From contig NZ_JAQFVG010000329.1 in NCBI RefSeq assembly GCF_029439455.1, positions 1 to 44,708 on the forward strand: a stretch of DNA of 44,708 nt, in the 5' to 3' direction. Both the position numbers and the translations under genes were made by a program. Origin of the DNA: Caballeronia sp. BR00000012568055. GTDB taxonomy: Bacteria > Pseudomonadota > Gammaproteobacteria > Burkholderiales > Burkholderiaceae. Below, piece by piece: positions 26,452 to 36,157 of the stretch (position 1 is its first letter; the number at the start of each line of letters is the position of its first letter). Below the pieces are notes generated by a model. It saw nothing but the letters and a program-made list of their open reading frames with translations, searched no databases and was not told the DNA's origin.

Positions 26452-26817
26452 ATGAGCGCTGTCAGCGACACCCCCACGACCGAAATGCCGTTGCCGTTCG
26501 TCTTCACCGACGCGGCCGCCGACAAGGTCAAGCAACTGATCGATGAAGAAGGCAATCCGGAACTGAAGCTGCGCGTGTTCGTGCAGGGCGGCGGATGCTC
26601 GGGCTTCCAGTATGGATTCACGTTCGACGAAGAAGTCAACGAAGACGACACCGTGATGGACAAATCCGGCGTTCAATTGCTGATCGACTCGATGAGTTAC
26701 CAATATCTGGTCGGCGCGGAAATCGACTATAAGGACGATATCAACGGCGCGCAGTTCGTGATCAAGAATCCGAACGCGACGACGACTTGCGGATGCGGTT
26801 CGTCGTTCTCGGTCTGA
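26452..26817 (+). CDS. erpA: Iron-sulfur cluster insertion protein ErpA
   Basis: A-type carrier of 121 residues that hands iron-sulfur clusters to apoproteins. The three cluster-binding cysteines are C49 in [11 protein letters not shown], and C113 and C115 in [11 protein letters not shown]. Length and the acidic middle ([16 protein letters not shown]) match ErpA of Burkholderia. GGAGAATTCGA precedes the ATG. Own terminator at 26847. Confidence 0.94.
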   Translation: MSAVSDTPTTEMPLPFVFTDAAADKVKQLIDEEGNPELKLRVFVQGGGCSGFQYGFTFDEEVNEDDTVMDKSGVQLLIDSMSYQYLVGAEIDYKDDINGAQFVIKNPNATTTCGCGSSFSV

Positions 26818-26846
26818 GTTTTCTCTCGGAAGCCGATGCAGTGAAG

Positions 26847-26870
26847 AACGGAGCCATTTGGCTCCGTTTT
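26847..26870 (+). terminator. Terminator of erpA
   Basis: AACGGAGCC (26847-26855), loop ATTT, GGCTCCGTT (26860-26868) followed by TT. Perfect 9-bp stem 29 bases after the stop. Confidence 0.85.
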
Positions 26871-26883
26871 GCGTTAACAAACA

Positions 26884-28035
26884 TCAGCGCGGGTAAATCG
26901 CGCCCAAAACACGCTCACCCGCCGCGCCCGTCACCGATGCCAGATTTCCCGGCTCGCGCGCGACGCAGCGCATCGCCAGCCAGGCGAAGGCGAAGGCTTC
27001 GACTTGCTGCGGCGGCACGCCGAGCGCGTCCGTCGTCATGACGGGAACGCCGGACACGCCGCTATTTTCCAGCGCTTTTTGCAGCATCCTCAGCAGCACC
27101 GGATTGCGCGCGCCGCCGCCGCAGACATAGACCGCGCGCGCATCGGATGCGTGGCGTTCGATCTCGCGCGCGACAGTCGTGGCGGTCAATGCGGTTAAGG
27201 TCGCTTGCACATCGGCGGGCGGTAATCCAGGAAAGGCGGCGAGTTTCGCGTCCATCCACATCGGATTGAAAAGATCGCGGCCGGTGCTTTTCGGCGGCGC
27301 TTCCGAGAAGAACGGTTCATCGAGCAGGGCGTTGAGCAGCGGCTGATTCACCGTGCCTTGCGCGGCGAACTGGCCGCCATCGTCATATGCGCGTTGCAGA
27401 TGACGCAGCGCCCATTCGTCGATCAGCGCATTCGCCGGGCCGCAATCGAAGCCGCGCACCGCGCCGCTCGCCGACAAAATCGTGATATTGCTGATGCCGC
27501 CCAGATTGCAGACCACGCGCGTTTCCTTCGGCGCGCCGAACATCGTCGCGTGGAAGGCGGGCACGAGCGGCGCGCCTTGCCCGCCGGCGGCCACGTCGCG
27601 GCTGCGGAAGTCGGCGATCACGTCGATATTGGTCATTTCCGCCAGCATCGCAGGATTGTTGATCTGCCGTGTGTAACCCTTTTCCGGGCGATGCCGCACC
27701 GTCTGGCCATGCACGCCGATCGCGCGCACCTTGGTCGCGGAACAGCCGCTCATGCTCTGCAATTCATGGCAGCAGATCGCGTAGCGCGTGGCGAGCGAGT
27801 TGGCGGCGAGCGCTTCGCGTTCGAGTTCGTTGTCGCCGGGCGCTTGCAGCGCGAAGAGCGCATCGCGTAAATCTTTGGAAAAGGAAATGTGCGCCTCGCC
27901 GAGCACGACCGGCGTCTTGCCCGTCGCGAACTGCACGGCGACGCCATCGACACCGTCCATGCTGGTGCCCGACATCAAACCGAAGTACACGCCGTCTGCG
28001 TGGCTGGTTTCGACTTCCTCGCGTTTCTTGCCCAC
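26884..28035 (-). CDS. anmK: Anhydro-N-acetylmuramic acid kinase
   Basis: Kinase of 383 residues that phosphorylates and opens 1,6-anhydro-MurNAc during peptidoglycan recycling. Recognised by [18 protein letters not shown] (about 19-36), [55 protein letters not shown] and [12 protein letters not shown]. The start is GTG at 28035 with AGGAG six bases upstream. The AT-rich insert begins shortly upstream of this start, in the stretch where its promoter should lie. Confidence 0.94.
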   Translation of the reverse strand: MGKKREEVETSHADGVYFGLMSGTSMDGVDGVAVQFATGKTPVVLGEAHISFSKDLRDALFALQAPGDNELEREALAANSLATRYAICCHELQSMSGCSATKVRAIGVHGQTVRHRPEKGYTRQINNPAMLAEMTNIDVIADFRSRDVAAGGQGAPLVPAFHATMFGAPKETRVVCNLGGISNITILSASGAVRGFDCGPANALIDEWALRHLQRAYDDGGQFAAQGTVNQPLLNALLDEPFFSEAPPKSTGRDLFNPMWMDAKLAAFPGLPPADVQATLTALTATTVAREIERHASDARAVYVCGGGARNPVLLRMLQKALENSGVSGVPVMTTDALGVPPQQVEAFAFAWLAMRCVAREPGNLASVTGAAGERVLGAIYPR

Positions 28036-28243
28036 GTTGCGCTCCTATCGTCGTTGGGTTAAGACGATTCAGCGGCGAATTATCCGCGTATCGGAGAGAA
28101 TCGTTAAGTGGTATGCGCACTTTATATGCTTGTTATGGGCGTGAACGTGAACATAACGAAGGGGATTCTTGGATGCTTGGCGATGCGCGGGTTCATCCAG
28201 GAACCGCACCGGTCGCTTCGCTGATGGTTATATGAAAGGCCAC
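28036..28243. other. Junction between native anmK flank and AT-rich insert
   Basis: No gene. The first 50 bases upstream of anmK look native (AGGAG site, GC-rich). From about 28080 on, A+T rises sharply and stays high until about 31050. No direct repeat, integrase or tRNA remnant was seen at this edge. Confidence 0.4.
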
Positions 28244-29449
28244 TCATTCCCTAATTGCGCGGCCGCCGACTGATGTAATTGACGCGGATGCTGCGAACAC
28301 GATCACGGTGACGAAGAGTAGTGCGCTTGCAACCGACAAATAGAGAACTGCGATCGACGCCTTACGATTAATCAGTGGAGCGAAATAAACAAGGATGCCC
28401 ACAAGGCTAGTCAGCGCCATGCTGTTTGCTCTAAATCGACCGAGCAGATGCACGGGGCACTCTTGAAGAAAGCGAGTCTCCATTCGGATGCGGACAAAGG
28501 CGAAGGCGGCGCCGAGTAGAAGGTGCATTGCGACCAGAACAGGAAGCCGCGACGCAAAAGGAACGAACCCAAGTACGAGCGACATCGCGCTGATAATAAT
28601 CAATTCGAAACTCAAAGGGCGGACCATTTTAGTTTTCAATATGGCCAACGAAACGCTTACTCCCAGTGCTCCGACCGACCACGCGGTTTCTATCTTCGAA
28701 TATTCGATACTGCTCAGGTTTAAGTGAAAGGCGATCAGACTTGGAAGTAACATATTCGTCGCTTGGCCAATCGAATAAACGAGCGCACCGGAGCAAGCAA
28801 CGTAGAACAATATAGGATGATTAAAGTAAATCGACGCTTGGAACAATCCGGTCACCCGTCGCTTTCGTTCAATTTTTTTGTCTAGGCGTAGATCCCACAA
28901 TAGAATCAAACATAGAAGAGTGGTAAGTCCCGCAAGCAGCGAAATGATGAGAAGCCCGAATTCTACTGAAACTGCGGAGGCGGCAGCACCCGCTATTCAG
29001 GTTCCTGCAATTAGTGCAATTTGATTTACGGTATTAATCCGAGCAAGCTGGCGTGCGCGTATCTCGTCGGAAATAAACGTGCGCAAAAAATAATCCATCG
29101 CGCCACTCGAAAGCAATGAAGCGCCTGATAATAATACGGTAATGGATGAAAGCACAAAAAAAGGCGCAATGGAAGGTGCGAATCGCAAAATGCAGGTTGC
29201 GATTAAACCAAAAAAGAATGCCGAAACCTGTCCTAAACACAGGAGCATCTTCTTCCGCGAAATCGAATCGACGAGACGTCCAATGATTGGCGAAATGCAC
29301 AGAGTCGATACACTTGAAACCAACAGCAATTCAGCAACAGCACTTACCCGACCCGTCGCCAACGTGGCGAACCACGCAATGGCAACGGTCTGGAAGCCAA
29401 TTCGAAAGAAGTTCAACGCATAGATCGCGAGAAATCGAATTAACGACAC
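28244..29449 (-). pseudogene. MFS transporter interrupted by one in-frame TGA
   Basis: Two open frames in the same phase are split only by a TGA at 28997-28999 (codon 151 from the GTG at 29449). Together they give about 401 codons with some 11-12 hydrophobic segments, a full-size major facilitator. The first part holds the helix 2-3 loop motif GRLVDSISRKKML; helices resume right after the stop (IAGAAASAVSVEFGLLIISLLAG). A single G-to-A change of TGG or similar would explain it. The start is uncertain: TTG at 29500 or GTG at 29449. It follows the oxygenase gene on the same strand after 60 bases, so export of that enzyme's product is a fair guess. Native-like codon bias is absent. Confidence 0.75.
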
Positions 29450-29509
29450 GTGAAGATCCAAATGTAGGGGGGCAGCGTTCGGAAGACATACGGCACACAA
29501 TCAGCAAAA

Positions 29510-30490
29510 CTAACAAGCAAGACTGACGGCGTCTACATCGACTGATCGCAAAAAAATTCGGGTATAAGGCACACCGGGAATCGGCTCCTCAAAGATGTCA
29601 CGTGCATGCGCACCCGCGACATTTCGGGCAAAGATTATGCGGCGGCTTCGCTGCGGGACTGAGTAACGCACGCGGCTATCCGCAATTGATTGCTTTAATG
29701 CTGCGAAGATCTCGGGATCAAAACTTTCATTGTCGCTGGAGCCTACGACGCTCCCATTGATGTACAACGGAAATTCATTTTTCTCGTCGTCCGCAAAAAT
29801 TGGAACATCTACTGTATCAGGCGACACGATCTCCAGTTTTCCTTCTCCTAGATCATAGATACTCGGCGCTAATTTGACGGAATAACGTTTGCCAACCCCA
29901 ACGCGTTCCATAAAGGTCTTCTTCTCATCCCATGAATGAAATGGAACCCAATGAAAACAACCAGGGCGATAATATTCTATTAGTACGTTGTAAAGCATGA
30001 TATTGCAGGGCATCGACACTGTATCGCCATGTATAACACCGTCGGTATGGAAACCGAGCTTTGTCTCCGGGGCGACCGTCGGCAGTCCGAATTCAGTCAG
30101 CTCGCGACTCTTTTCATAGGATGCAGCGTAAATCGTGAATGGCGTACCATTAATCTTGTCGTGCGCGAGAGAAAAGACATTCGAGCCGAATCCAGTTGCC
30201 AGAGCCACGCCCCAAAACGCATTATCATCAACGCTGAGCGTTCGGCTTTCTGGAATGTCAACTGCCACGATTCCAGCCTTTGCATCCGATAGCTCTGACT
30301 TTACGAGATCGATTTCCGTGGAAAATATTTCGCTTGCGAGCTTGTGAGCGGATTGTGTGAGAGCCCGATCGTTTAGTTTCGAGATGTCAGGGATAATCGC
30401 AGAGGCATCCGGAAGCTGATCAATAAAATGCTGGTAATCAGCTTCACCGAGTTCGATGATCTTGGGTGTGAGACGCATTTTGGTTGTCAT
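29510..30490 (-). CDS. Fe(II)/2-oxoglutarate-dependent oxygenase (TauD/clavaminate-synthase-like)
   Basis: Protein of 326 residues. The iron triad is visible: H148 and D150 in GFHTDGV, and H295 in AGAHARDIF; R311 or R315 in YTRIFLRSV would bind 2-oxoglutarate. The layout (HxD near the middle, distal histidine near the C-terminus, insert of about 140 residues between) fits the TauD/clavaminate-synthase-like superfamily that hydroxylates amino acids or peptides. GGAG eight bases before the ATG. It is the middle gene of a three-gene minus-strand set with a 51-residue peptide upstream and a transporter downstream. Codon use is AT-leaning and foreign. The substrate cannot be told; peptide or free amino acid are both possible. 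Confidence 0.75.
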   Translation of the reverse strand: MTTKMRLTPKIIELGEADYQHFIDQLPDASAIIPDISKLNDRALTQSAHKLASEIFSTEIDLVKSELSDAKAGIVAVDIPESRTLSVDDNAFWGVALATGFGSNVFSLAHDKINGTPFTIYAASYEKSRELTEFGLPTVAPETKLGFHTDGVIHGDTVSMPCNIMLYNVLIEYYRPGCFHWVPFHSWDEKKTFMERVGVGKRYSVKLAPSIYDLGEGKLEIVSPDTVDVPIFADDEKNEFPLYINGSVVGSSDNESFDPEIFAALKQSIADSRVRYSVPQRSRRIIFARNVAGAHARDIFEEPIPGVPYTRIFLRSVDVDAVSLAC

Positions 30491-30565
30491 AGTATTGCTC
30501 CGAGTTTTCCTGCCGAACTCGCAGGAACAAAGCTAATGCTCCTGCTTCCCTCTTGTCAAACGATA

Positions 30566-30721
30566 TTACATGTTCGGCCCGCTACATTCAGGCTGAGTCA
30601 GATTCGGGCGGAGATTTCCCATCAGCTTGTTTGTGGACAGACCATTACTCTGAATTTTCAGAGAATGATCAACTGCATGCTTCGACGCTTCCTGCGGAAT
30701 GCTTTTAATATCCTGATTCAT
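30566..30721 (-). CDS. Small peptide (51 residues), candidate precursor peptide
   Basis: A 51-codon frame, too short for ordinary gene callers, with a strong site GAGG five bases before the ATG. It starts MNQDIKSIPQEASKHAVDHS, is polar and charged in the first two thirds, and ends in NLRPNLTQPECSGPNM with one cysteine, three prolines and four asparagines in the last 20 residues. No signal peptide or membrane helix. Its stop is 75 bases before the oxygenase gene on the same strand. A polar leader plus a short Cys/Pro/Asn-rich tail next to a hydroxylase and an exporter fits a modified-peptide (RiPP) precursor. This role is inference; only the frame, ribosome site and context are seen. Confidence 0.45.
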   Translation of the reverse strand: MNQDIKSIPQEASKHAVDHSLKIQSNGLSTNKLMGNLRPNLTQPECSGPNM

Positions 30722-31183
30722 TTTGACCTCGTCTTAATCTGTTTGGTTGGGTTCGCAGGTATTTAAGCCTGCGTGATTAATCTAATGCGAGGAGTTAATT
30801 AAGGCAATGCTATTTTTAATTTGAGATGCGGATCCGCCTTTTTAAGATGCTCGTTAGTAAGAGGCATATGTTTTTTCCATAAGGGTAATCTCTCATGTTT
30901 TGTACCGAACGCGGTTACTAGCATGAACTTTCTGCATTTTGCGGCAATGAGATAATAAAATTTCCGCTTATTACACTGGATGGCGCGTCATCGCGTAAAA
31001 TTCCAGCCAGAGCGGGGCTCGTGTACGGGCTTCCTGGCACTTTCGAAGTGCCGTAGATTTTTGTGCGCGTCTCATTGTGTGGATAGTCAAACGCGAGACG
31101 CCTTCGGGCCGAGCGTAACGTTCCTCTGACTAACCACCCGCACCGGCAACCATCGAACCCTTTGACTTTCACAAGCCGCAAGC
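30722..31183. other. AT-rich flank upstream of the peptide gene and leading to tyrS
   Basis: Very AT-rich at 30775-30960, then back to native composition by about 31050. It should hold the promoter of the minus-strand peptide-oxygenase-transporter set and, near 31100-31180, the tyrS leader. A hairpin GGCACTT-TCG-AAGTGCC (31036-31052) is followed by ATTTTT on the plus strand. A 63-codon minus-strand open frame (30799-30987) is listed separately. Confidence 0.4.
30799..30987 (-). pseudogene. Possible remnant coding segment, unrecognised
   Basis: An open minus-strand frame of 63 codons bounded upstream by TGA and without a good start (first ATG at 30924, no clear ribosome site). It encodes a basic sequence with blocks such as KFYYLIAAKCRKFMLVTAFG and KHERLPLWKKH. 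The pattern is coding-like and faintly recalls the C-terminal strands of RelE/HigB-type toxins, but the likeness is too weak to name. It may be a decayed gene left from the insert. Confidence 0.2.
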
Positions 31184-32431
31184 ATGACCACTGATTCCAA
31201 CGCTTCCGCGAGCCTGCCCCTCCCGATCACCGATGAGGTGAAGAACGCGCTCGCCATCGCCAAACGCGGCTGCGACGAACTGCTGATCGAAGACGAATTC
31301 GCGCAGAAGCTCGCGCGCAGCGCCGCCACGGGCAAGCCGCTGCGCATCAAGCTCGGTCTCGATCCGACCGCGCCGGACATCCACATCGGCCATACGGTCG
31401 TATTGAACAAGATGCGCCAGTTGCAGGATCTCGGCCATCAGGTGATCTTCTTGATCGGCGATTTCACGTCGCTGATCGGCGATCCGTCGGGCCGCAACGC
31501 CACGCGTCCGCCGCTCACGCGCGAGCAGATCGAAATGAACGCGAAGACGTATTTCGAGCAGGCCGCGCTGGTGCTCGATCGCGAGAAGACCGAAATTCGC
31601 TACAACAGCGAATGGTCGATGCCGCTCGGCGCCGACGGCATGATCAAGCTGGCATCGCGCTACACGGTCGCGCGCATTCTGGAGCGCGAGGATTTCACCA
31701 AGCGCTTTCAGGGCGGCGTGCCCATTTCCATCCACGAATTCCTTTATCCGCTGATGCAGGGCTACGACTCCGTCGCGCTGAATGCGGATCTGGAACTCGG
31801 CGGCACGGATCAGAAGTTCAACCTGCTGGTCGGCCGCGAATTGCAGAAGCAATACGGTCAGGAACAGCAGTGCATTTTGACGATGCCGCTGCTCGAAGGC
31901 CTCGACGGCGTCGAGAAGATGTCGAAGTCGAAGCACAACTATGTCGGCATCAGCGAAAAGCCGACGGATATGTTCGGCAAGCTGATGAGCATTTCCGATG
32001 TGCTGATGTGGCGTTACTTCGAGCTGCTGTCGTTCCGCAGCATCGCGGAAGTCGAGGCGTTCAAGAAGGAAACCGAAGGCGGGCGCAATCCGCGCGACTT
32101 CAAGGTGATGCTGGCGCAGGAAATCGTCGCGCGCTTCCATTCGAAGGCGGACGCCGAGCGCGCGCTCGAAGACTTCAACCACCGCGCAAAGGGCGGCGTG
32201 CCGGACGATATTCCGTCGATCACGCTTGCTGGCGCGCCGCTCGCCATCGGGCAGATGCTGAAGCAGGCGGGACTGGTGCCATCGACGAGTGAAGCGCTGC
32301 GCAATATCGAGCAGAACGGCGTGAAGATCGACGGCACGGTGATTACCGATAAAGCGCTGAAGGTCGAAGCGGGCGAGTTTGTCGTGCAGGTCGGCAAGCG
32401 CCGCTTTGCGCGCATTACGCTGACCGCATGA
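31184..32431 (+). CDS. tyrS: Tyrosine--tRNA ligase
   Basis: Class I aminoacyl-tRNA synthetase of 415 residues that charges tRNA-Tyr. The HIGH motif is at 67-70 ([10 protein letters not shown]) and KMSKS at 245-249. The spacing and the [12 protein letters not shown] form belong to the second tyrosyl-tRNA-synthetase subtype found in betaproteobacteria. The C-terminal 65 residues form an S4 RNA-binding domain ([14 protein letters not shown]...). Its TGA overlaps the dtd ATG (ATGA 32428-32431). Confidence 0.97.
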   Translation: MTTDSNASASLPLPITDEVKNALAIAKRGCDELLIEDEFAQKLARSAATGKPLRIKLGLDPTAPDIHIGHTVVLNKMRQLQDLGHQVIFLIGDFTSLIGDPSGRNATRPPLTREQIEMNAKTYFEQAALVLDREKTEIRYNSEWSMPLGADGMIKLASRYTVARILEREDFTKRFQGGVPISIHEFLYPLMQGYDSVALNADLELGGTDQKFNLLVGRELQKQYGQEQQCILTMPLLEGLDGVEKMSKSKHNYVGISEKPTDMFGKLMSISDVLMWRYFELLSFRSIAEVEAFKKETEGGRNPRDFKVMLAQEIVARFHSKADAERALEDFNHRAKGGVPDDIPSITLAGAPLAIGQMLKQAGLVPSTSEALRNIEQNGVKIDGTVITDKALKVEAGEFVVQVGKRRFARITLTA

Positions 32432-32874
32432 TCGCGCTGATCCAGCGTGTGAAGCGCGCCGATGTGCGCGTGGACGATCGCGTCACTGGCGAGATCGGCG
32501 CGGGTTTGCTCGCGCTGGTCTGTGCCGAACGCGGCGACAACGAAGCTGCCGCCGACAAGCTGCTCGCCAAAATGCTCGGCTATCGCGTTTTCAGCGATGA
32601 AGCGGGCAAGATGAATCTCTCGGTGCAAAACGTCGAAGGCGGTTTGCTGCTGGTTTCCCAATTCACGCTCGCCGCCGATACCAACAGCGGTCTGCGTCCG
32701 AGCTTCACGCCCGCCGCGCCTCCCGACGAGGGACGCCGCCTGTTCGATTACTTCGTGACGCAGGCGCGCGCGAAGCATCGGATCGTGGAAACGGGCGAAT
32801 TCGGCGCGGACATGCAGGTATCGCTCGTCAATGACGGGCCGGTGACTTTCTGGCTTCAAGTGCGCCCATCATGA
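32428..32874 (+). CDS. dtd: D-aminoacyl-tRNA deacylase
   Basis: Proofreading enzyme of 148 residues that removes D-amino acids from tRNA, including D-Tyr, which fits its place after tyrS. Both catalytic signatures are present: VSQFTL (about 76-81) and the C-terminal NDGPVTFWL (cross-subunit Gly-Pro motif). Translationally coupled on both sides by ATGA overlaps. Confidence 0.96.
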   Translation: MIALIQRVKRADVRVDDRVTGEIGAGLLALVCAERGDNEAAADKLLAKMLGYRVFSDEAGKMNLSVQNVEGGLLLVSQFTLAADTNSGLRPSFTPAAPPDEGRRLFDYFVTQARAKHRIVETGEFGADMQVSLVNDGPVTFWLQVRPS

Positions 32875-33518
32875 CGACTCAGGTTCTCTTTATTCGACAC
32901 GGCGAAACCGACTGGAATCGCATCAAGCGGATTCAAGGGCATATCGACATTCCGTTGTCGGAGCATGGTTTCTTGCAGGCCGAACAGTTGGCCACGCGCC
33001 TCGCGCACGAAAAGCTCGACGCCGTTTATTCGAGCGACTTGCAACGCGCGATGCAAACCGCGCGTCCCTTTGCCGATTCGCTGGGTCTTGATCTGCGTCT
33101 GACCGAAGGCTTGCGCGAGCGTTTCTACGGCGCGTTTCAGGGCCACGACAGCGAAGAGATCAACGCGAAGTTTCCCGATGAATTCATCGAATGGCAGACG
33201 CGTGATCCGGGCTTTTCGCCGCCGGGCGACGGCGAGTCGCAGCGCGTGTTTTATCACCGCGTCGTGCACGCGATGGAGCCGATCATCGCCGCGCATCCGG
33301 GCGGGCGGATCGCGTGCGTCGCGCATGGCGGCGTGCTCGACTGTATTTATCGATACGCGATGAAGTTGCCGCTGTCGGAAGCGCGTAACTGGCCGTTGCT
33401 GAACTGCAGCGTCAACACGGTCGAATATGGCGATGACGGCGCAAAGGTGATCGCATGGGGCGACGTCTCGCATCTCGCCACGGATACGGACGACGACGAT
33501 TTTCGTAAGCGGGGTTAA
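32871..33518 (+). CDS. gpmB: Histidine phosphatase family protein (phosphoglycerate mutase-like)
   Basis: Protein of 215 residues of the histidine phosphatase superfamily. The phospho-acceptor histidine is H10 in [10 protein letters not shown], with a second arginine in [13 protein letters not shown], the catalytic glutamate in [12 protein letters not shown] and the second histidine in CVAHGGVLD. It is often annotated GpmB, but most such proteins are broad phosphatases, so the glycolytic role is doubtful. Third gene of tyrS-dtd-gpmB; its stop overlaps the convergent DUF2236 gene by four bases. Confidence 0.88.
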   Translation: MTTQVLFIRHGETDWNRIKRIQGHIDIPLSEHGFLQAEQLATRLAHEKLDAVYSSDLQRAMQTARPFADSLGLDLRLTEGLRERFYGAFQGHDSEEINAKFPDEFIEWQTRDPGFSPPGDGESQRVFYHRVVHAMEPIIAAHPGGRIACVAHGGVLDCIYRYAMKLPLSEARNWPLLNCSVNTVEYGDDGAKVIAWGDVSHLATDTDDDDFRKRG

Positions 33519-34420
33519 TCGGTCGATGTTGGTGTTGTCACGCGTTTTAAAGCGCGCTTCGACACGGTGTTGGTATATCCCCAGCGCACGACGGACGCGA
33601 CCACTTTCACGCCCGGATTCGCGATGATCTTCCGCGCGGGCTTCATCGAGCCAAGTCCGAGCGTCTGCTGCGCCCATTCGGGCAACAAATCGACGCCCGC
33701 GCTGAACAGCATCCGGCTAGCCGGCTTCATGACGATGCTCGGCGTCGGCGCACGCTTCAGCACGTTCAACACTTCACGCGTGCGCTCGCTTGCCTGCAAC
33801 TGCGGGTGCATCGCTTCCAGATATTCTTCGATCGCGGCCCGTGTGGTTGGCACATCGCGCGCGCCGAGCATTCGCGCGATGGTCGCGGTTTCATCGAAAT
33901 AGCGGTCTTGATCCACGTTTGAGAAAGTCGGGTCCTTGAAGCGCAGATAAGCGTTGAGAAAACTCGACACTTCGGCCACATGCACCCAGGTCAGCAAATC
34001 CGGATCGCTCGCGCGATACGCGCGGCCATCCGGCGCGATGCCCGTCACGCCTGAGTGGATATGCTTCACGCGCTCGATCAGCGCGAGCGCATCGGCGCGA
34101 TTACCGTATGTCGTGCACGCGACGAACGTAGCGGTGCGGCGCAGACGGCCGAGAATATCGGTGCGAAACGTCGAGTGATCCCACACGCCAGCCAGCGCAA
34201 GCGGATGCAGCGTTTGAAGGAGAAGGGCGCTGATGCCGCCCGTCATCATCGATGGGAAATCGGAGTGGACTTTCCAGCAGGCGGCGTCCGGGCCGAAGAG
34301 ACCGGGATCGCCCGGCGGCGATGTGTAATCGATCAGCGGTCCGCTGCCGCTCGTCAAACCGACCACGCTTTGCCCGATCGATGCGCGCAAGCGGGTGACG
34401 AACGTCGCCTGATCGGACAT
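33515..34420 (-). CDS. DUF2236 / MpaB-Lcp-like oxygenase family protein
   Basis: Protein of 301 residues of the family that includes the rubber oxygenase Lcp and fungal MpaB. Recognised by the GGISALLLQTLHPLALAGVWDHSTFRTDILGRLRRT region with the conserved histidine HPLALAGV, TYGNRADA and HSGVTGIAPDGRAYRASDPDLLTWVHVAE. The H and R/D residues of this core are thought to bind haem. The substrate is unknown. The ATG at 34420 lies two bases after the ruvB stop, so it is probably transcribed with ruv genes; the frame extends to 34444 inside ruvB. Confidence 0.8.
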   Translation of the reverse strand: MSDQATFVTRLRASIGQSVVGLTSGSGPLIDYTSPPGDPGLFGPDAACWKVHSDFPSMMTGGISALLLQTLHPLALAGVWDHSTFRTDILGRLRRTATFVACTTYGNRADALALIERVKHIHSGVTGIAPDGRAYRASDPDLLTWVHVAEVSSFLNAYLRFKDPTFSNVDQDRYFDETATIARMLGARDVPTTRAAIEEYLEAMHPQLQASERTREVLNVLKRAPTPSIVMKPASRMLFSAGVDLLPEWAQQTLGLGSMKPARKIIANPGVKVVASVVRWGYTNTVSKRALKRVTTPTSTD

Positions 34421-34422
34421 GC

Positions 34423-35484
34423 TTATTGTCCGTTCGCGTCCCACAAATCCTTGATCGGCCCCGCATCCGGCGCGGCCAGCCCGAAGTGCCGATACGTCAG
34501 CAAGGTCGCCACGCGTCCGCGCGGCGTGCGCTGCAAAAAGCCTTGCTGAATCAGATACGGCTCCAGCACGTCTTCGATCGTATCGCGCTCTTCGCCGATT
34601 GCCGCCGCGAGATTATCGACGCCGACCGGCCCGCCATCGAACTTATGCAGAATGGCTTCGAGCAGCTTGCGGTCCATCAGATCGAAGCCGACCGGATCGA
34701 CATCGAGCATTTTCAACGCGGCGTCGGCGACTTCGGCGGTGATCATGCCGTCGGCTTTCACCTCGGCGTAATCGCGCACGCGCCGCAGCAGCCGATTCGC
34801 GATACGCGGCGTGCCACGCGAGCGCTTGGCAATTTCCAGCGCGCCCTCGTTGACGATATCCGCCTTCAACAACGAAGCCGATCGCGCCACGATGCGCGAC
34901 AGTTCGCTCGCGTTGTAAAACTCCAGCCGCGACACGATGCCAAAACGGTCGCGCAGCGGATTGGTCAGCATGCCCGCGCGCGTGGTCGCGCCGACGAGCG
35001 TGAACGGCTGAAGATCCAGCTTCACGCTGCGCGCGGCCGGCCCTTCGCCGATCATGATATCGATCTGATAATCCTCGAGTGCCGGATACAAAATTTCCTC
35101 GACGACCGGCGAAAGCCGATGAATTTCGTCGATAAACAGCACGTCGTTGGCTTCGAGATTGGTGAGCAGGGCGGCGAGATCGCCGGCGCGCTCCAGCACC
35201 GGTCCCGACGTCTGCCGCAGATTCACGCCCATTTCCCGCGCGATGATGTGTGCAAGCGTGGTTTTGCCCAAACCGGGCGGCCCGAACAACAGCACATGAT
35301 CCAGCGCCTCGGAACGACGCTTCGCCGCTTCGATAAAGATTTCGAGCTGGCCGCGCACCTTTTCCTGCCCGACGTATTCATCGAGCTGACGCGGACGCAG
35401 CGCGCGCTCGAACGCTTCCTCGTTCGGCGAGACGGGCGTGGCCGAGATAATGCGCTCGGCGGCGAGTTTGTCGGTTTCGATCAT
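34423..35484 (-). CDS. ruvB: Holliday junction branch-migration helicase RuvB
   Basis: AAA+ motor of 353 residues that drives branch migration with RuvA. Walker [10 protein letters not shown] (68-76), Walker [12 protein letters not shown] (114-124), sensor GATTRAGML, and the C-terminal winged helix with [16 protein letters not shown]. It follows ruvA by 58 bases on the minus strand. Confidence 0.97.
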   Translation of the reverse strand: MIETDKLAAERIISATPVSPNEEAFERALRPRQLDEYVGQEKVRGQLEIFIEAAKRRSEALDHVLLFGPPGLGKTTLAHIIAREMGVNLRQTSGPVLERAGDLAALLTNLEANDVLFIDEIHRLSPVVEEILYPALEDYQIDIMIGEGPAARSVKLDLQPFTLVGATTRAGMLTNPLRDRFGIVSRLEFYNASELSRIVARSASLLKADIVNEGALEIAKRSRGTPRIANRLLRRVRDYAEVKADGMITAEVADAALKMLDVDPVGFDLMDRKLLEAILHKFDGGPVGVDNLAAAIGEERDTIEDVLEPYLIQQGFLQRTPRGRVATLLTYRHFGLAAPDAGPIKDLWDANGQ

Positions 35485-35542
35485 TTTTTGATTGTACAGC
35501 GAGGTTTTACACGGCGAAGCTGGCCGAATGGCCTAAGCCGAA

Positions 35543-36124
35543 TCACCCCTTCGACAACGACTTCAACGCCAGCTTGATCCCTTCCGACACGCCCGTGCCT
35601 GCTGGCACATTCTTCACCGCCGCCAGCGCTTCCTTCTCCGAATACCCCAGCGCAAGCAGCGCGTTGAGAATATCCGATGCGTGATCCGACGCAGAAACAG
35701 CCGCCGCGGCCGAACCGAGATCCGCGCCAAGCTTGCCCTTCAACTCGAGCAGCAAGCGCTCAGCCGTCTTCTTGCCGATCCCTGGCACCCGCGTCAAACG
35801 CGCGGCATCCTGCGTGGTCACCGTCTGCGAAAGCTCGTGCACGCTCATGCCCGACAGCACCGCCAGCGCCATCCGCGCGCCGATCCCGCTGATCTTCAGC
35901 AGTTCACGAAACGTCGCGCGCTCCTCCGCCGTGAGAAAGCCGTACAGCAAATGTGCATCCTCACGCACGATCAACTGCGTCAGCAACACGACCTTTTCGC
36001 CCGAATTCGGCAGGTTATAGAACGTGCTCATCGGCACGTCGATTTCGTAGCCGACGCCGCCGCAATCGACGAGCAAATGCGGCGGATTTTTTTCCAGCAG
36101 AACGCCGGCAATGCGACCGATCAT
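35543..36124 (-). CDS. ruvA: Holliday junction DNA helicase subunit RuvA
   Basis: Protein of 193 residues that binds four-way junctions as a tetramer. N-terminal OB fold ([31 protein letters not shown]), two helix-hairpin-helix motifs ([18 protein letters not shown] and [24 protein letters not shown]) and a C-terminal domain [12 protein letters not shown] that touches RuvB. It lies 33 bases after ruvC. Confidence 0.97.
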   Translation of the reverse strand: MIGRIAGVLLEKNPPHLLVDCGGVGYEIDVPMSTFYNLPNSGEKVVLLTQLIVREDAHLLYGFLTAEERATFRELLKISGIGARMALAVLSGMSVHELSQTVTTQDAARLTRVPGIGKKTAERLLLELKGKLGADLGSAAAAVSASDHASDILNALLALGYSEKEALAAVKNVPAGTGVSEGIKLALKSLSKG

Positions 36125-36157
36125 AGTGTGTATATGCTTTGAAAATTAGCCGATGAG

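Noticed and set aside
30428..30766. Plus-strand 112-codon frame in the AT-rich insert
   Set aside because: It runs antisense to the start of the oxygenase and to the peptide gene, with no ribosome site or recognisable motif.
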